64,000 nt of DNA, taken from the NCBI GenBank assembly GCA_012518115.1, contig JAAYTD010000074.1, forward strand, positions 1 to 64,000, in the 5' to 3' direction. This DNA comes from Ignavibacteria bacterium. Its GTDB lineage: Bacteria; Bacteroidota; Ignavibacteria; Kapaibacteriales; UBA2268. Below the pieces are notes generated by a model, which worked only from the letters and a program-made list of their open reading frames with translations, had not been told where the DNA came from and did no database searches. Within the stretch, counting starts at the first letter, position 1, and each line of letters begins with the position of its first letter. Shown one piece after another: positions 54,301-62,957 of the stretch. Made by a program: the position numbers and the translations under genes.

Positions 54301-54722
54301 GATCCAACCGATTTATTCAATACGATATGTGGTGGCTGCGGACCTGCAGTGTAAACTAATTGATATCCTGTCATGTCTTTATGTGGATAAAATGTTTGAT
54401 ATCCAGGAGCAGTCAAGGTATTGGCATTAGTATGCTTTATATATATATAAAACCTCTCAAAACGCTTTTGACCACTATTATATAAACTCTCTACATTAAA
54501 TGCCATTTGCTTTAGATACATTGCTCCTTTGTTACCCATTTCTTCACGAGTTATAATAAACTCTGCTATATTCTTACGATAATAATAATATGGTTGTGCA
54601 TATCCGTAAGTACTAGTTTCAGGCCATCCTACCGTCAATGTATCGGCAGCAACACTTCCAAAACCGAATATTGCAAACAGCCCTATGAACATTAAATTTT
54701 TGAATTTGAATAAGTTTTTCAT
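48339..54722 (-). CDS. Giant T9SS-exported surface protein with parallel beta-helix region
   Basis: 2,127 residues. Signal peptide about 1-26 (GSVAA then D). The N-terminal 220 residues are rich in Tyr (YYYYRKN, GYGYYYFYTF). CARDB/Ig-like segments follow (MTVGLDLQASIMNNGF, PVMEIINHGVTDFES). About 840-1260 is a parallel beta-helix with repeated N-N-x-I turns (NIDISNNEISKFTYGI, SNNLIYDVGRAGIFVGY, ISNNRIHGIHG, NISNNTIILEED). Later comes IAYNNKVELNWNTASEINTERFEIER (FN3-like) and a type A sorting domain (about 2045-2127: MTPNPANNETRLNINL, LSSGTYTVLI, MRKLNVVN). It should be secreted through T9SS and attached to the surface as an adhesin or polysaccharide-binding protein; no catalytic site was seen. 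Confidence 0.85.
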   Translation of the reverse strand: MKNLFKFKNLMFIGLFAIFGFGSVAADTLTVGWPETSTYGYAQPYYYYRKNIAEFIITREEMGNKGAMYLKQMAFNVESLYNSGQKRFERFYIYIKHTNANTLTAPGYQTFYPHKDMTGYQLVYTAGPQPPHIVLNKSVGSWVEWDFQTDFIYNGRDNIQVCLIGEWDVDYANDQGGYGYYYFYTFSTGSGRYQWYYGYANTSSNYSYAYEYKPYTRFVYEQGPEIADVYPSTDHEFKLGELYDQASPSITRAEIPGFKVDMSNTPAYYPPIKATYTITGPYDFDNDIVYRAQDPATLNYYLVFDKSNADAQGMVTINIPRATGPYVWTGDNKSLDFRGSSVITGTYKAKLRIEPMSESPLYKGKSFNAERTFFLRANNDIAATTITSPSIYYQTVYPMENMTVGLDLQASIMNNGFNPIDSFYAQLTIYKVDFDELTQTVSNVVKIRDAPVQPYKHVFSTPLLTGETFHLTENHLGTFTPTEVGYYEIELKTWFADTNIVDQDQTNNNYPVIGRRRHLFKTALNLEPEIVSVITPEMDYQYALGRIVTPVMEIINHGVTDFESADGLNLRVTIDGESYPGSGVYNNRVFDNTFIVDVLQANSVPRRIMSMDNNIVNNPPKGWLIDSYGRFKVTAEIIWPNHIIPADRRIKHTYFNVIPGLAGTYRIGKNQTYETIGEATRALYRFGVSAPVTFELVDKYYDEGTLDLTEKEIINIVSEGRTAELYKAYQPAIDLRSRIVGVCDTLADGTIKINPITFKPSFENSKEKGSVTVNLRSRAGIGFMIGPCDTPSVKEAIVLEATYQQKRNWGVPDGHIHFDGGEQKSLRFTLETGGSEFRAPFYLNSVSNCSIKNCIIEDGLKQERSYQFNLPGTTYNGAVLIWGSDYEAGATPENNYTYSTGVLVRTTPPYQFSYSSNGYMFDTVYCNNIDISNNEISKFTYGITSIGWGINLQENFLVDIKDTTYNVALAELKSDAKLNFVVETINNLGSERERVNTFIIRNTQTNRGYLYRKHYEFIDNTTGNTLRSFVVDIDSAFGGYGRAYNYNNNYSNNLIYDVGRAGIFVGYEENSTISNNRIHGIHGIVKLPTGEVVDIDCAGILMGGAQRPERFSGFNNIGLKITGNEISNIRSKGSASGIHYEQTLLYDIIMGSSFPDRPERTHIYNNIIWGIQAKSNTTNRYGINVGLTRPYGENIKQSDFPYYVVEDLKYNMEEFNISNNTIILEEDDYLDSHGEYMGLRLQHLRNSTIVNNAIHLGDKTFDKEKTNLANVIYYQGASPSEANNNINYNVYYWDTTSVIDAYRFVNTDYATGTVLDTGYVGEYHSLEQWQNWLVSDYYSSCIDFYNDYIKTDERFPKLRVKQDPVPVNSPLDNRGVIIDAFRNDIDGKLRGIGDQKYDIGAEEINSTRYSLDLELVNFAAPATYKASHGPFKDAEYHMIDSKPITAKIRVRNNGDATLTNRTLTMKIYRESPTINNFNANLHNNNFNIEYYNNELLHNRDQTIFRDIDNNNLVATFTKQFTLSAGDVFELEFPTEWIPETYKELKRLNLNYEVPIHFSRMENNVTPRYKFVIEAQAAEDEDLSNNRIEKIVRYYVKKSNIDLMITASNTYNLINHFENGKYVPNDMVTNMDMVAGRLNLDSLLSGFKKIGIEPISAENEAIPVYGVDILDRKAWDYRNVDYTLYRSLFISDELNIDTVLWKANHYDLVDRTFRDKYFIRDLEKFFKQNKSNSGTGKINLVLASENFVSDAKTDISFLRLNQAEKLDFIKNRLHTDLRPVIVEPEQDAKLTFFMSPLYRIDKIKDPASLPVYKDSIWVQTKLSYNDYSVSGLALGRNETNKIVSTGWENKTRRDAEPFGIIYRQDEHIKGFSVIGHVYDTIKAEQSMVNIRNENKIMSIASSNMTENVVLLGFDWRHYEDASKILRSVNDFIRYNNGDIVPVNLYGFEAIAYNNKVELNWNTASEINTERFEIERALLNTNYDTEYVKIGEVKAKGNSIVDLSYTAQDNRVVLGNTYSYRLKIVDADGSYSYSDTREVTIGSMELSIGEMTPNPANNETRLNINLPTEASVKVQICDISGYTVASNVYELTSGSNVITLNVNKLSSGTYTVLINIDGKVTMRKLNVVN

Positions 54723-54869
54723 ATGTAAAACCTCAATCTATAAATTTATAAAAATATTAAAATTTCTTTACCTTGCTATAAGTTTAAAAATACAAATTTT
54801 TTACGAAACAATCTATATTTTATTTCAATTTATTTCAATTTATTTTAATTTATTTACAAGTATCCTTTA

Positions 54870-57110
54870 TTAAGACAATTTTTTTTGCATTTTGTTAGAT
54901 TTTTCACATAAAAAAGTTAAAAATAATGAAAAAATAAATAAAATTCCACTTGTCCATATAAAAATTACGTATGGTTTTTGAATAAATTCTACTTGAATTT
55001 TTTCAACGGGAGCGGGCAAACTTTTCCCAATTTCGCGATAAATAACGGAAATCGCTTTTTCTATTGGAAAAACTTCTGCTATAGCTATCTCATACTTATC
55101 TGTAATTTTATTCCAATTGAACTCACTTTTTGAAGTAGGAAACTTTAGAGTTATTTCCTTATTGTTATTTTCATTATTATCGCTAATCAGAATATCGGCA
55201 GAAAAATTATCAAAATCAATATTTGTCAATTTAGCAAATTTTTCACTTTCTACTTTCAAACGACGCAAATTGTCTATCGGCAATATATTATAAGGAATTT
55301 TTGTATCTGTTTTAAGTTCAATCGGTATTATATGTAAGTCATTAATATTCTTCATAATTATATCGGGAAGAACAATCGGTTCTTTTGAATTTTTATATAT
55401 GAATTTTGGCTCAAAAGATATTTTTTCGCCATTTTTTTCAATTTCAATATTAAATTTTTGCTCTATAAAAGTTGAGTGTAATATTTCATCTATTTTATGA
55501 AAAGTTGCTTTATATCCATCAAAAAAATCTACTGCTTTTTCTCTTTCTAATTCATAAATTTTATTTTCCGTTAAACGACTGCTAAGAGCTATAAAAAATA
55601 CAAACAAACCCAAGCTTATATTAGCTAAGCAAATAAAATTCTTTGACTTACTACTATTTTTCCCGAATAAAATATTTTGCACTCCCGAAATAAATATGAA
55701 AAAACAGGAAAAATCCAAAATTAAAAACTCCAAACTATTTTCATATGTATAAAATGAAATAATCATAAAAATTATAGACAATGCAAAACTTGGAGCTATT
55801 TTATTTGCTAAATTGGAAAAACTATTCTTTCCCCAATCCAAAAACATAGATAAACCTGTTAATATAAAATAAATTACAACAAGTGGAGTAATCCAAGTTT
55901 CATAAAATTTACTATCTAATGCAATACTTTCCTTGCCTATCATTGGAGCAAAAAGCGGAAAACAAGTTCCTAACAAAACTACTATAGCTGCTAATATCAG
56001 CGCTAGTTGAGCTAAAGAAATAAACATCTCGCGCGACAAAAAAGCAAAAACTTCTTCCTGAAGTTTATGATTTTTGAACTTCCGCAAAAACATAAACAAA
56101 GGAACTAGCGCCGTTAGCAACAAGAACGTTAAAATTGAATAAAGCACCACCGAAGAAACTTGTACGTAAGAATGCACCGAATATCCAACTAACAACCCAC
56201 TTCTTGCAATAAAAGTAGCTAATAAAATGAGCGGGAAAGTTATTATTGTTACAAAATACAAGCTCCTTAAAAGTCCGTTTGTTTTCTTATAAACTATAAA
56301 AATATTCAATGTTACAAAAGAAAATAGAAATGGAATTAAAACCGCATTTTCAACAGGATCCCAAGACCAAATACCACCCCAACCGAAAGAGCTATAAGCC
56401 CAACTTGAACCTAATAGTAATGCAATTGTCAAAGCTATCAAGCCATACAAATTATAGTTATATGCTATATTTATCCAATTCTTACTGCTCTTGATTAAAT
56501 TAGCCACCACAGCAACAAATGGAATATAAAACAAAGCAAAACTAATAAAAATAAACGGCGGATGGAACAAACTGTAAGGCGTACATAAAATAGGACTTAA
56601 CCCTAATCCATCGCTCGGAACATATTTCAAATTAACAAACTTATCAACTGTTGCTTCAAACGGATTACCCGCAAATAAAACAATAGACAAAAATATCGGC
56701 AAAAACAAAGCCAAACTACGAAAAACACACAAAAAATCAAAATTTTCCGAATCGCTTGAACTGTTTTTCCGTGAAAAAACTCGCGATAATAATAAGATGA
56801 CAATTATAGAAAATAGCCACAAAAAATAAGCCCCTGAGGAACTTGAATAACCCGCTACAACTTTATAAAATATAGATTGCTCTAAAGAAGAGCGTTCATA
56901 GACATAAGCAAATGAAAAATTATCAAAAATCAGATTTCCTATATAAAAAACATAAGAAATTATTACGATAAGTGCAGACAATAAAAAAAACTTGTTAGCG
57001 ATTGTGATATATTTCCCTATATTTTGTTTATCTTTCAAAAATAAAACAAAAATATTCAGAAATGATGAAATTAAAAGTGATATTGTTAAAACTAAAAATA
57101 TAATTATCAT
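54870..57110 (-). CDS. ccmF: CcmF/CcsA-family heme-handling cytochrome c assembly protein
   Basis: 746 residues with about 14-15 TM helices. The heme-binding WWD-type block is GWGGIWSWDPVENAVLIPF (Trp-Asp-Pro near 250), flanked by the presumed axial histidines in LFHPPFIFISFA and RSGLLVGYSVHSYV. The C-terminal 180 residues form a large periplasmic domain before the last TM. It should deliver heme to apocytochrome c on the periplasmic face. No other ccm/ccs genes are near. Length exceeds E. coli CcmF (about 650). WSWDPVENA departs from the usual WWxWDPVENA by having Ile-Trp at the first pair. Confidence 0.87.
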   Translation of the reverse strand: MIIIFLVLTISLLISSFLNIFVLFLKDKQNIGKYITIANKFFLLSALIVIISYVFYIGNLIFDNFSFAYVYERSSLEQSIFYKVVAGYSSSSGAYFLWLFSIIVILLLSRVFSRKNSSSDSENFDFLCVFRSLALFLPIFLSIVLFAGNPFEATVDKFVNLKYVPSDGLGLSPILCTPYSLFHPPFIFISFALFYIPFVAVVANLIKSSKNWINIAYNYNLYGLIALTIALLLGSSWAYSSFGWGGIWSWDPVENAVLIPFLFSFVTLNIFIVYKKTNGLLRSLYFVTIITFPLILLATFIARSGLLVGYSVHSYVQVSSVVLYSILTFLLLTALVPLFMFLRKFKNHKLQEEVFAFLSREMFISLAQLALILAAIVVLLGTCFPLFAPMIGKESIALDSKFYETWITPLVVIYFILTGLSMFLDWGKNSFSNLANKIAPSFALSIIFMIISFYTYENSLEFLILDFSCFFIFISGVQNILFGKNSSKSKNFICLANISLGLFVFFIALSSRLTENKIYELEREKAVDFFDGYKATFHKIDEILHSTFIEQKFNIEIEKNGEKISFEPKFIYKNSKEPIVLPDIIMKNINDLHIIPIELKTDTKIPYNILPIDNLRRLKVESEKFAKLTNIDFDNFSADILISDNNENNNKEITLKFPTSKSEFNWNKITDKYEIAIAEVFPIEKAISVIYREIGKSLPAPVEKIQVEFIQKPYVIFIWTSGILFIFSLFLTFLCEKSNKMQKKLS

Positions 57111-57212
57111 AACTTTATGATTTTTATATGAAATAAAATTAAAAAAGACGATTAATATACAAAATAATTTGATATTAACAACCGTAAATTATCTATTTTC
57201 ATTTTTTTTTTG

Positions 57213-57220
57213 TATTTTTG
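57213..57220 (+). promoter_or_regulatory. -7 element upstream of the BatA-like gene
   Basis: TATTTTTG matches TAnnTTTG and lies 58 bp before the ATG at 57279. No TTTG at -33. Confidence 0.45.
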
Positions 57221-57278
57221 TTACTTGATAAATTACAATTATTTAAATAACCGACACAAAATAAATTAGAATACAAAA

Positions 57279-59378
57279 ATGAATTTTATAAATCCTACAG
57301 TTTTAATTGGCTTATTAGCAGCTTCTATTCCTATTATACTACATTTAATCAACTTACGAAAGTTGAAAACAGTAGAGTTCTCTACTTTGCATTTTTTAAA
57401 AGAAATGCAAAAGAACAAAATAAGAAAATTAAAATTAAAGCAACTTATCTTGTTGATTTTACGAACTTTATTAATTATTTTTATCGTTCTTGCTTTTGCA
57501 CGTCCTGCTATAAATAGCACTATTCCCGGTTTTGAAAGTTTTGCAAAAACAAGTACAATTATCATATTAGATAATTCTTTTAGTCTTGATTTATCTGACA
57601 ATAACGGAAATAGATTTAATCAAGCGAAAAAAACAGTACGAGAAATTATAAGCATTATGAAGGAAGGAGACGAAGCTGTTATTATTGAAATGGCAAATCC
57701 TGTTTCTAATAAACAATATGCTTTTTCGCGAAATATCGATTACTTAGAAGCACAACTTGACAATATTAAAATCGCCAATACACCCGGTGATTTAAATAAA
57801 AGTATCGTCTCCGCAGGAAAACTTTTAGAGAAAGCTACAAACTTTTCTAAAGAAATTTATATTATTAGCGATGCTCAGCCTAATATTTTCACTCAAAGCG
57901 AAACCGAAAAAATTAACGCAAGTCATACTAATATCTATTTTTTACCTATAGGATATACTCAGAAATCTGAAATTAAAAATTATTCTATTGATTCGCTAAA
58001 TATTTTAACTCGCATTTTCCAAGTAAACAAGCCGGTAGAAATAGAAGCTAATGTACGCAATAATTCTAATAGCAGCATAAATAGCTTGCTAACTACCCTT
58101 TCTTTTAATGAAAATCGTGTTGCTCAACGCACAGTAAATTTAGACAAAAAACAAACAAGAAAAATTACAATAGCAGCTAGTCCTAATTCTAGCGGTGTTT
58201 TCCAAGCTACGGCAGAAATTGAAAACGATATTTTTGAACATGATAATAAAAAATATTTCGGATTTATAATCCCTGAAAAACCGAAAGTTGCGATTTTTGG
58301 AATACAAAACCAACGAAGCTTTATAAATTTAGCTGCCGAAGCTGCTGCAATATCCGATGATAAAGAATTTGCAAAAATCACAAATTATCCAACAAGTAGT
58401 ATATCTAACATTGACTTATCTCAATTTGATTTGATAATTTTAGAAGACGGTAAATTCACCACTAGTGATTTTTCGCGTTTGAAACAATATATTGTAACAG
58501 GTGGTAGCTCGCTAGTTTTTGCAAATGCAGAAACAGACCTTACAAGTTTCTCTAATGCTATGCAAGACTTAGGATTTGGCAATTTAAAAATGCAAGATTT
58601 TTCAAGAGAAAACCCAGCACAATTCACTACAACAGATAAATTACATCCGTTTTTTGAAGGTGTTTTCAAAATTGATGATAATGCTCGCTCTGTAGTAGAA
58701 TCTCCTAAGATCTATAAAACCTTACTAGCTACTAGCGGGCAAAGTTTGATAGAAATAGGCGGAGGTAATTTCTTGTCAGAAAATATTTTAGAAGATGGAA
58801 AAATTATATATTGTGCTGTTCCTCCTAATGTAGAATGGAGTAATTTCCCACTTACAGGCATTTTTCCTGCTATAATTATACGAAGCATAGCTTATCTAGC
58901 TAGTCGCCCCGAATTATCTTATAATTTTGAAATTGGAAAAAACAACCAAATTATTATTCCTAAGAAGTATTGTTCAAGCAGTAATTTCAAAATTATTGAC
59001 CCAAGCGGAAATGAATTTCTGCGACAAGTGGCAATGTTGCCAGCAGGAGGTATCTTGCAATTAAATGATATGAGACAAACTGGAGTTTACAAAATTTATA
59101 ATTCTAACAATATGATTGTTGCTCTTGTAGCTCTAAATCTGCAAGCTTCAGAATCAAATTTTGACAAAATTGATAAAAAAGATATAAAAGATTCTCTTAA
59201 TACAAGATTTGAAAACAATGCTAGTATTAATTTTATTGAAGAAACAAATTATATTGCAACAGACATAAAAAAAATAAGGACAGGAACAGAACTCTGGCGA
59301 TTATGCCTTATTCTTGCTTTGTGTTGTGCCATAGCTGAACTAATAGTACAAAGAAATTTTGCCAATAAAGAAAAATAA
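57279..59378 (+). CDS. BatA/aerotolerance-type membrane protein with VWA domain
   Basis: 699 residues. The N-terminal BatA domain (FINPTVLIGLLAASIPIILH, then basic ELRKLKT-like segment and HFLKEMQKNKIRKLKLKQ) has two TM helices. A VWA domain follows with MIDAS start ILDNSFSLD (Asp98) and YIISDAQPN. Middle and C-terminal parts are beta-rich, and a final TM helix lies near 680. The family (BatA/aerotolerance regulators) is found in Bacteroidota, often near MoxR ATPases; no moxR is here. Probably an inner-membrane scaffold. It is 17 bp before the histidine kinase gene and likely co-transcribed. Confidence 0.85.
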   Translation: MNFINPTVLIGLLAASIPIILHLINLRKLKTVEFSTLHFLKEMQKNKIRKLKLKQLILLILRTLLIIFIVLAFARPAINSTIPGFESFAKTSTIIILDNSFSLDLSDNNGNRFNQAKKTVREIISIMKEGDEAVIIEMANPVSNKQYAFSRNIDYLEAQLDNIKIANTPGDLNKSIVSAGKLLEKATNFSKEIYIISDAQPNIFTQSETEKINASHTNIYFLPIGYTQKSEIKNYSIDSLNILTRIFQVNKPVEIEANVRNNSNSSINSLLTTLSFNENRVAQRTVNLDKKQTRKITIAASPNSSGVFQATAEIENDIFEHDNKKYFGFIIPEKPKVAIFGIQNQRSFINLAAEAAAISDDKEFAKITNYPTSSISNIDLSQFDLIILEDGKFTTSDFSRLKQYIVTGGSSLVFANAETDLTSFSNAMQDLGFGNLKMQDFSRENPAQFTTTDKLHPFFEGVFKIDDNARSVVESPKIYKTLLATSGQSLIEIGGGNFLSENILEDGKIIYCAVPPNVEWSNFPLTGIFPAIIIRSIAYLASRPELSYNFEIGKNNQIIIPKKYCSSSNFKIIDPSGNEFLRQVAMLPAGGILQLNDMRQTGVYKIYNSNNMIVALVALNLQASESNFDKIDKKDIKDSLNTRFENNASINFIEETNYIATDIKKIRTGTELWRLCLILALCCAIAELIVQRNFANKEK

Positions 59379-59395
59379 ATGCAACTGACAAAATA

Positions 59396-61678
59396 ATGAA
59401 AGCTTTTTATAAATTTATTATCATACTCTATTGTGTAAGCACTTGTAAAAGTTTTCTACTAGCTGATGCAACTTTCCCATATTCAATCGATTACTTTGAT
59501 TTTTATGAAGATGGCAAGCTATTTCTAGCTCAAGCGTCAGAAGAAGAACCGACATTTTACTTTATAAAAACAAATTGGCAATCCGACCTTAAAACTATTT
59601 ATTATTGGCAAGGATACACAAGAAAGAATATAAATGCAAAGTCTTTTAACTCTCATATTTTTGATGCAACTACATATCAAAATTACTTACTATTACTTGC
59701 TAAAGATAATAATGATATTATAGTTTCAATTTTCGATAAATCAAGCGAGAGTAGCTATAAAAAAACTATCGATTCAAATTTAAATTTATATCCCAGAAAC
59801 ATTAATATACGTTGGTTAGAGTCAAGTATAAAAAATTCATTATTCTTTTTAATAGATAAAAAACTATACAAATTAACAATACATTCTAAACAAAATTTTG
59901 AAATAAAACATATAGCTGACAATGTTATATCTGCAAAAGTACTACAAAATTCTAAAAACAGTCTAGCATTCGTAGAAAAAAATACGGAAAATGGAATACT
60001 TTACACTATAAATATAGATAACATAGAAGATAAAAAATTTGTTGCCCGAACTAACTTGTTAGGAAACATAGATTTAAAAGAAATTCAGAACTATTTAGTA
60101 ATTATCAATGCTTCTGAAAACCGCAATTCCTCACTCCTGCAATTTGTTGATATGGCTAATAAAAGCATCATTAATTCAATATGGTTACAAGCTAACTTAA
60201 ATTATATTGATTTTACGCCTTCAGACAATCATTTATATACATTAATTATGGAAAAAAGCGGTTATAAATTGTTAAAAATCGCTTTAACGGAACTCAACAA
60301 ACCAGAAAATTGGCAATATATATCTCTACCGAATGATCTTTTTAGATCTAAAAAAATTAAAATTCTTAACGGGAAATTATTTCTTTTCTTTGAAAATTCC
60401 ATCGCTTTTTTAGATAAAAATTTATCTATCGAACTACTTGATTACTTCAATTTTAATGAATATTTGACTGCTGATTTTGATATTATATATAAAAACAACT
60501 ATCTAATTCTTTCCTCTAAAAATGAATGCTTGATTTTAACAATTCAAGAAAATATGTTTTGGTTCCTAAATCGGCAAATTCGAAATACAGGAAATTCTAT
60601 TGCTTATATCATTCTGATAATAATCATTCTTATCTTGTATAGACGGTACAGAGGACAAGCTATATTACTTAATACACTTTTAGACTTGCCGTCATCAGGG
60701 TTTGTATTTTTAATTAATCGCACAGGAAAACTTGTAAGAGCTAATGAAGATGGAAGAAGTATTTTAGGGATTTCACCACAAGTAATATTGAAAAAACAAT
60801 TTGCATATTATTTTAAAAACGAAAGAACTAAAGTACTTGCTGAAATTATTGAAAAAGGCTTAACTTCACGCATATCTTTCCAGCAAAAAGTAAATATTGT
60901 GCAAGAAAATATACATAAAGAATGGTTCTGCTCATTAATTCCGCTAAGAAATATAACAGGAAGATTTAGCGGAGTGGTACTTACAGGTGTAGATATCACC
61001 AAAGAGCTCGAGAAAAAAACTATGACAAACTGGGCACAGCTAGCTCATGATATGCAAACAAATTTATCTACAATACGTTTGAACGCTGAACAAATCGAAT
61101 CAGATAACGAAAACAATATACAAAGAAAAAATAAAATTATCTATCAAGCTAAAATTTTAATGCAAAGAGTACGCGACATTGTTACAGTCGGACGCGATGA
61201 TAAATTAGATAGAGTTACTGTTAATTCCGTTAACTTCTGTAACGAAATCCGACAAGAATTTGATGACGAGCTCTTCGAAGACATTGAATTTATATTAGAA
61301 GTTGAAGATTTTAACTTTATTTGCGATAAACCAAAATTACTACGCTGCGTGAGAAATGCCGTCGAAAATGGCATTAAAGCTATGAAAAATAAAAATGGCG
61401 GCTATATCACTATTGCTTGTCATCGCGATATACACAACATATATATTGCTATAAAAGATACTGGTGAAGGAATGGATAAAGCAACGCAAGAAAAAATCGC
61501 AACTCCTTTTTTCTCTACTGGACGAAATGAAGGCGGCTCTGGCATTGGAATGATGATTATGAAACGAGTAGCAGAAATTCACGGCGGAAAAATTATAATA
61601 AATTCTATTAAAAATGAGGGAACGGAAATTATCATACAATTTCCCGACATGCTAAGACGAAAAAAGATTAATGCATAA
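59396..61678 (+). CDS. Membrane sensor histidine kinase with large periplasmic sensor and PAS domain
   Basis: 760 residues. Signal/anchor about 1-22, a beta-rich periplasmic sensor (about 25-395) with propeller-like repeats, TM helix about 400-417 (IAYIILIIIILILYRR), a PAS domain (about 430-535), then the kinase core. The His box is AQLAHDMQTNLSTIRLN with His551, a divergent form with Asp-Met-Gln rather than Glu-x-Arg-Thr-Pro. ATPase boxes are NAVENGIKAMKN, DTGEGMDKATQEKIATPFF and GGSGIGMMIMKR. No response regulator adjoins; its partner in the operon is the BatA-like VWA protein. Confidence 0.9.
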   Translation: MKAFYKFIIILYCVSTCKSFLLADATFPYSIDYFDFYEDGKLFLAQASEEEPTFYFIKTNWQSDLKTIYYWQGYTRKNINAKSFNSHIFDATTYQNYLLLLAKDNNDIIVSIFDKSSESSYKKTIDSNLNLYPRNINIRWLESSIKNSLFFLIDKKLYKLTIHSKQNFEIKHIADNVISAKVLQNSKNSLAFVEKNTENGILYTINIDNIEDKKFVARTNLLGNIDLKEIQNYLVIINASENRNSSLLQFVDMANKSIINSIWLQANLNYIDFTPSDNHLYTLIMEKSGYKLLKIALTELNKPENWQYISLPNDLFRSKKIKILNGKLFLFFENSIAFLDKNLSIELLDYFNFNEYLTADFDIIYKNNYLILSSKNECLILTIQENMFWFLNRQIRNTGNSIAYIILIIIILILYRRYRGQAILLNTLLDLPSSGFVFLINRTGKLVRANEDGRSILGISPQVILKKQFAYYFKNERTKVLAEIIEKGLTSRISFQQKVNIVQENIHKEWFCSLIPLRNITGRFSGVVLTGVDITKELEKKTMTNWAQLAHDMQTNLSTIRLNAEQIESDNENNIQRKNKIIYQAKILMQRVRDIVTVGRDDKLDRVTVNSVNFCNEIRQEFDDELFEDIEFILEVEDFNFICDKPKLLRCVRNAVENGIKAMKNKNGGYITIACHRDIHNIYIAIKDTGEGMDKATQEKIATPFFSTGRNEGGSGIGMMIMKRVAEIHGGKIIINSIKNEGTEIIIQFPDMLRRKKINA

Positions 61679-61793
61679 AAATACAAAGAAAATATTTTTA
61701 TATATTTAGTTACGATTATTCACTTTTTTTTCGTAAATTAGGAATCTATATATTTTAACAAACAATTTTTTTATCATTTTTTATGGAGTTTTT

Positions 61794-62930
61794 ATGTTAA
61801 GACTTACAAAATACTTATTGTTATTAGCAATAACAATGCTTATTGCCTCCTGTGGAGAAGACGACCCTGTTAATCCTGACCCTAATGGTAATGGCGAACC
61901 TATTGATACAACAGCACCTTATATCGAAAAATTGAAAGATGATATTACAGAGCTAGCTATGAATAAAGGTTATACTATCATAGGTAAAAGATTCGGTACA
62001 AAAAAAGGAAAAGTCTATCTTGAAGATAATGTTGAAGCTAATGTCATAAGATGGCGAGATACTGCTATTTCAATTAATATAGATGCTTGCTTAATTCCAG
62101 GTAATCTATATGTTGTAAGTGCTGAAGGGAAAAAAAGCAACAAATTTAAATATGGCGTAGCACCAAATAATGCCTATCCTGTGTTAATGCCTATAGATGG
62201 CGGTACTTTTACTATGGGCGACAATTCTTCCCCCAATAATGCTGAAAAACCAGAACACCAAGTTACTATAAAACCTTTCTATATTTCAGCTACGGAAATT
62301 ACACAAAAGCAATATGCTGAAGTTATGCTGTCATCTCTACCGAACTTCAAACCTAAGGGTGATGATTATCCCGCAAACTATGTTAGATTTAATGATGCGG
62401 CAAGATTTTGTAACGCTTTGTCAAAAATACACAAATTAGAAGAATGCTATACTATTGATGATCCAGGTGGAGATGAACATCATATAAAAGTATATTGCGA
62501 TTTTACAAAAAATGGCTATAGATTGCCAACAGAAGCGGAATGGGAATATGCTGCTCGCGCGGGAACAAAAGATAATCTATGGGGAATACCCGAACCTCTC
62601 GATGAATACGCATATTATAACAATATGACTATTAAATCTCCATTTCCTGTACACAAGAAAAAAGCAAATGCTTTCGGATTGTACGATATGAATGGAAATG
62701 TAGCCGAAATAGTATGGGACTGGTATGATGAAACTTATTATGCAAAAAGCCCTAAAGAAAATCCAACGGGACCAGCGATGACTGCCGAATCCGAATATAA
62801 AATAGTTCGTGGTGGTTACTATGAGAATCCAAAAGATCAAATTAAAGCAACTTCTAAAAAACAAATTCACTTTATACAAAGAGAAGTATATATTGGATTT
62901 AGAATTGCAAAAAACAGAACCCAACAATAA
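61794..62930 (+). CDS. Lipoprotein with one IPT domain and a C-terminal FGE-like domain
   Basis: 378 residues. Lipobox IASC with Cys20, a D/N/P-rich linker, one IPT/TIG domain (about 41-125, with KGYTIIGKRFGTKKGKVYL), then an FGE-fold domain (about 132-378: GGTFTMGDNSSPNNAEKPEH, YRLPTEAEWEYAARAG, FGLYDMNGNVAEIVWDW, IVRGGYYEN, IGFRIAK). No cysteines follow the RGGYY block, so formylglycine catalysis is not expected. It is a shorter paralogue of 7719-9620: same lipoprotein start, same final domain, three IPT repeats fewer. Confidence 0.87.
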   Translation: MLRLTKYLLLLAITMLIASCGEDDPVNPDPNGNGEPIDTTAPYIEKLKDDITELAMNKGYTIIGKRFGTKKGKVYLEDNVEANVIRWRDTAISINIDACLIPGNLYVVSAEGKKSNKFKYGVAPNNAYPVLMPIDGGTFTMGDNSSPNNAEKPEHQVTIKPFYISATEITQKQYAEVMLSSLPNFKPKGDDYPANYVRFNDAARFCNALSKIHKLEECYTIDDPGGDEHHIKVYCDFTKNGYRLPTEAEWEYAARAGTKDNLWGIPEPLDEYAYYNNMTIKSPFPVHKKKANAFGLYDMNGNVAEIVWDWYDETYYAKSPKENPTGPAMTAESEYKIVRGGYYENPKDQIKATSKKQIHFIQREVYIGFRIAKNRTQQ

Positions 62931-62957
62931 TCTAATTTATTAAGAAAAATAAAACCA

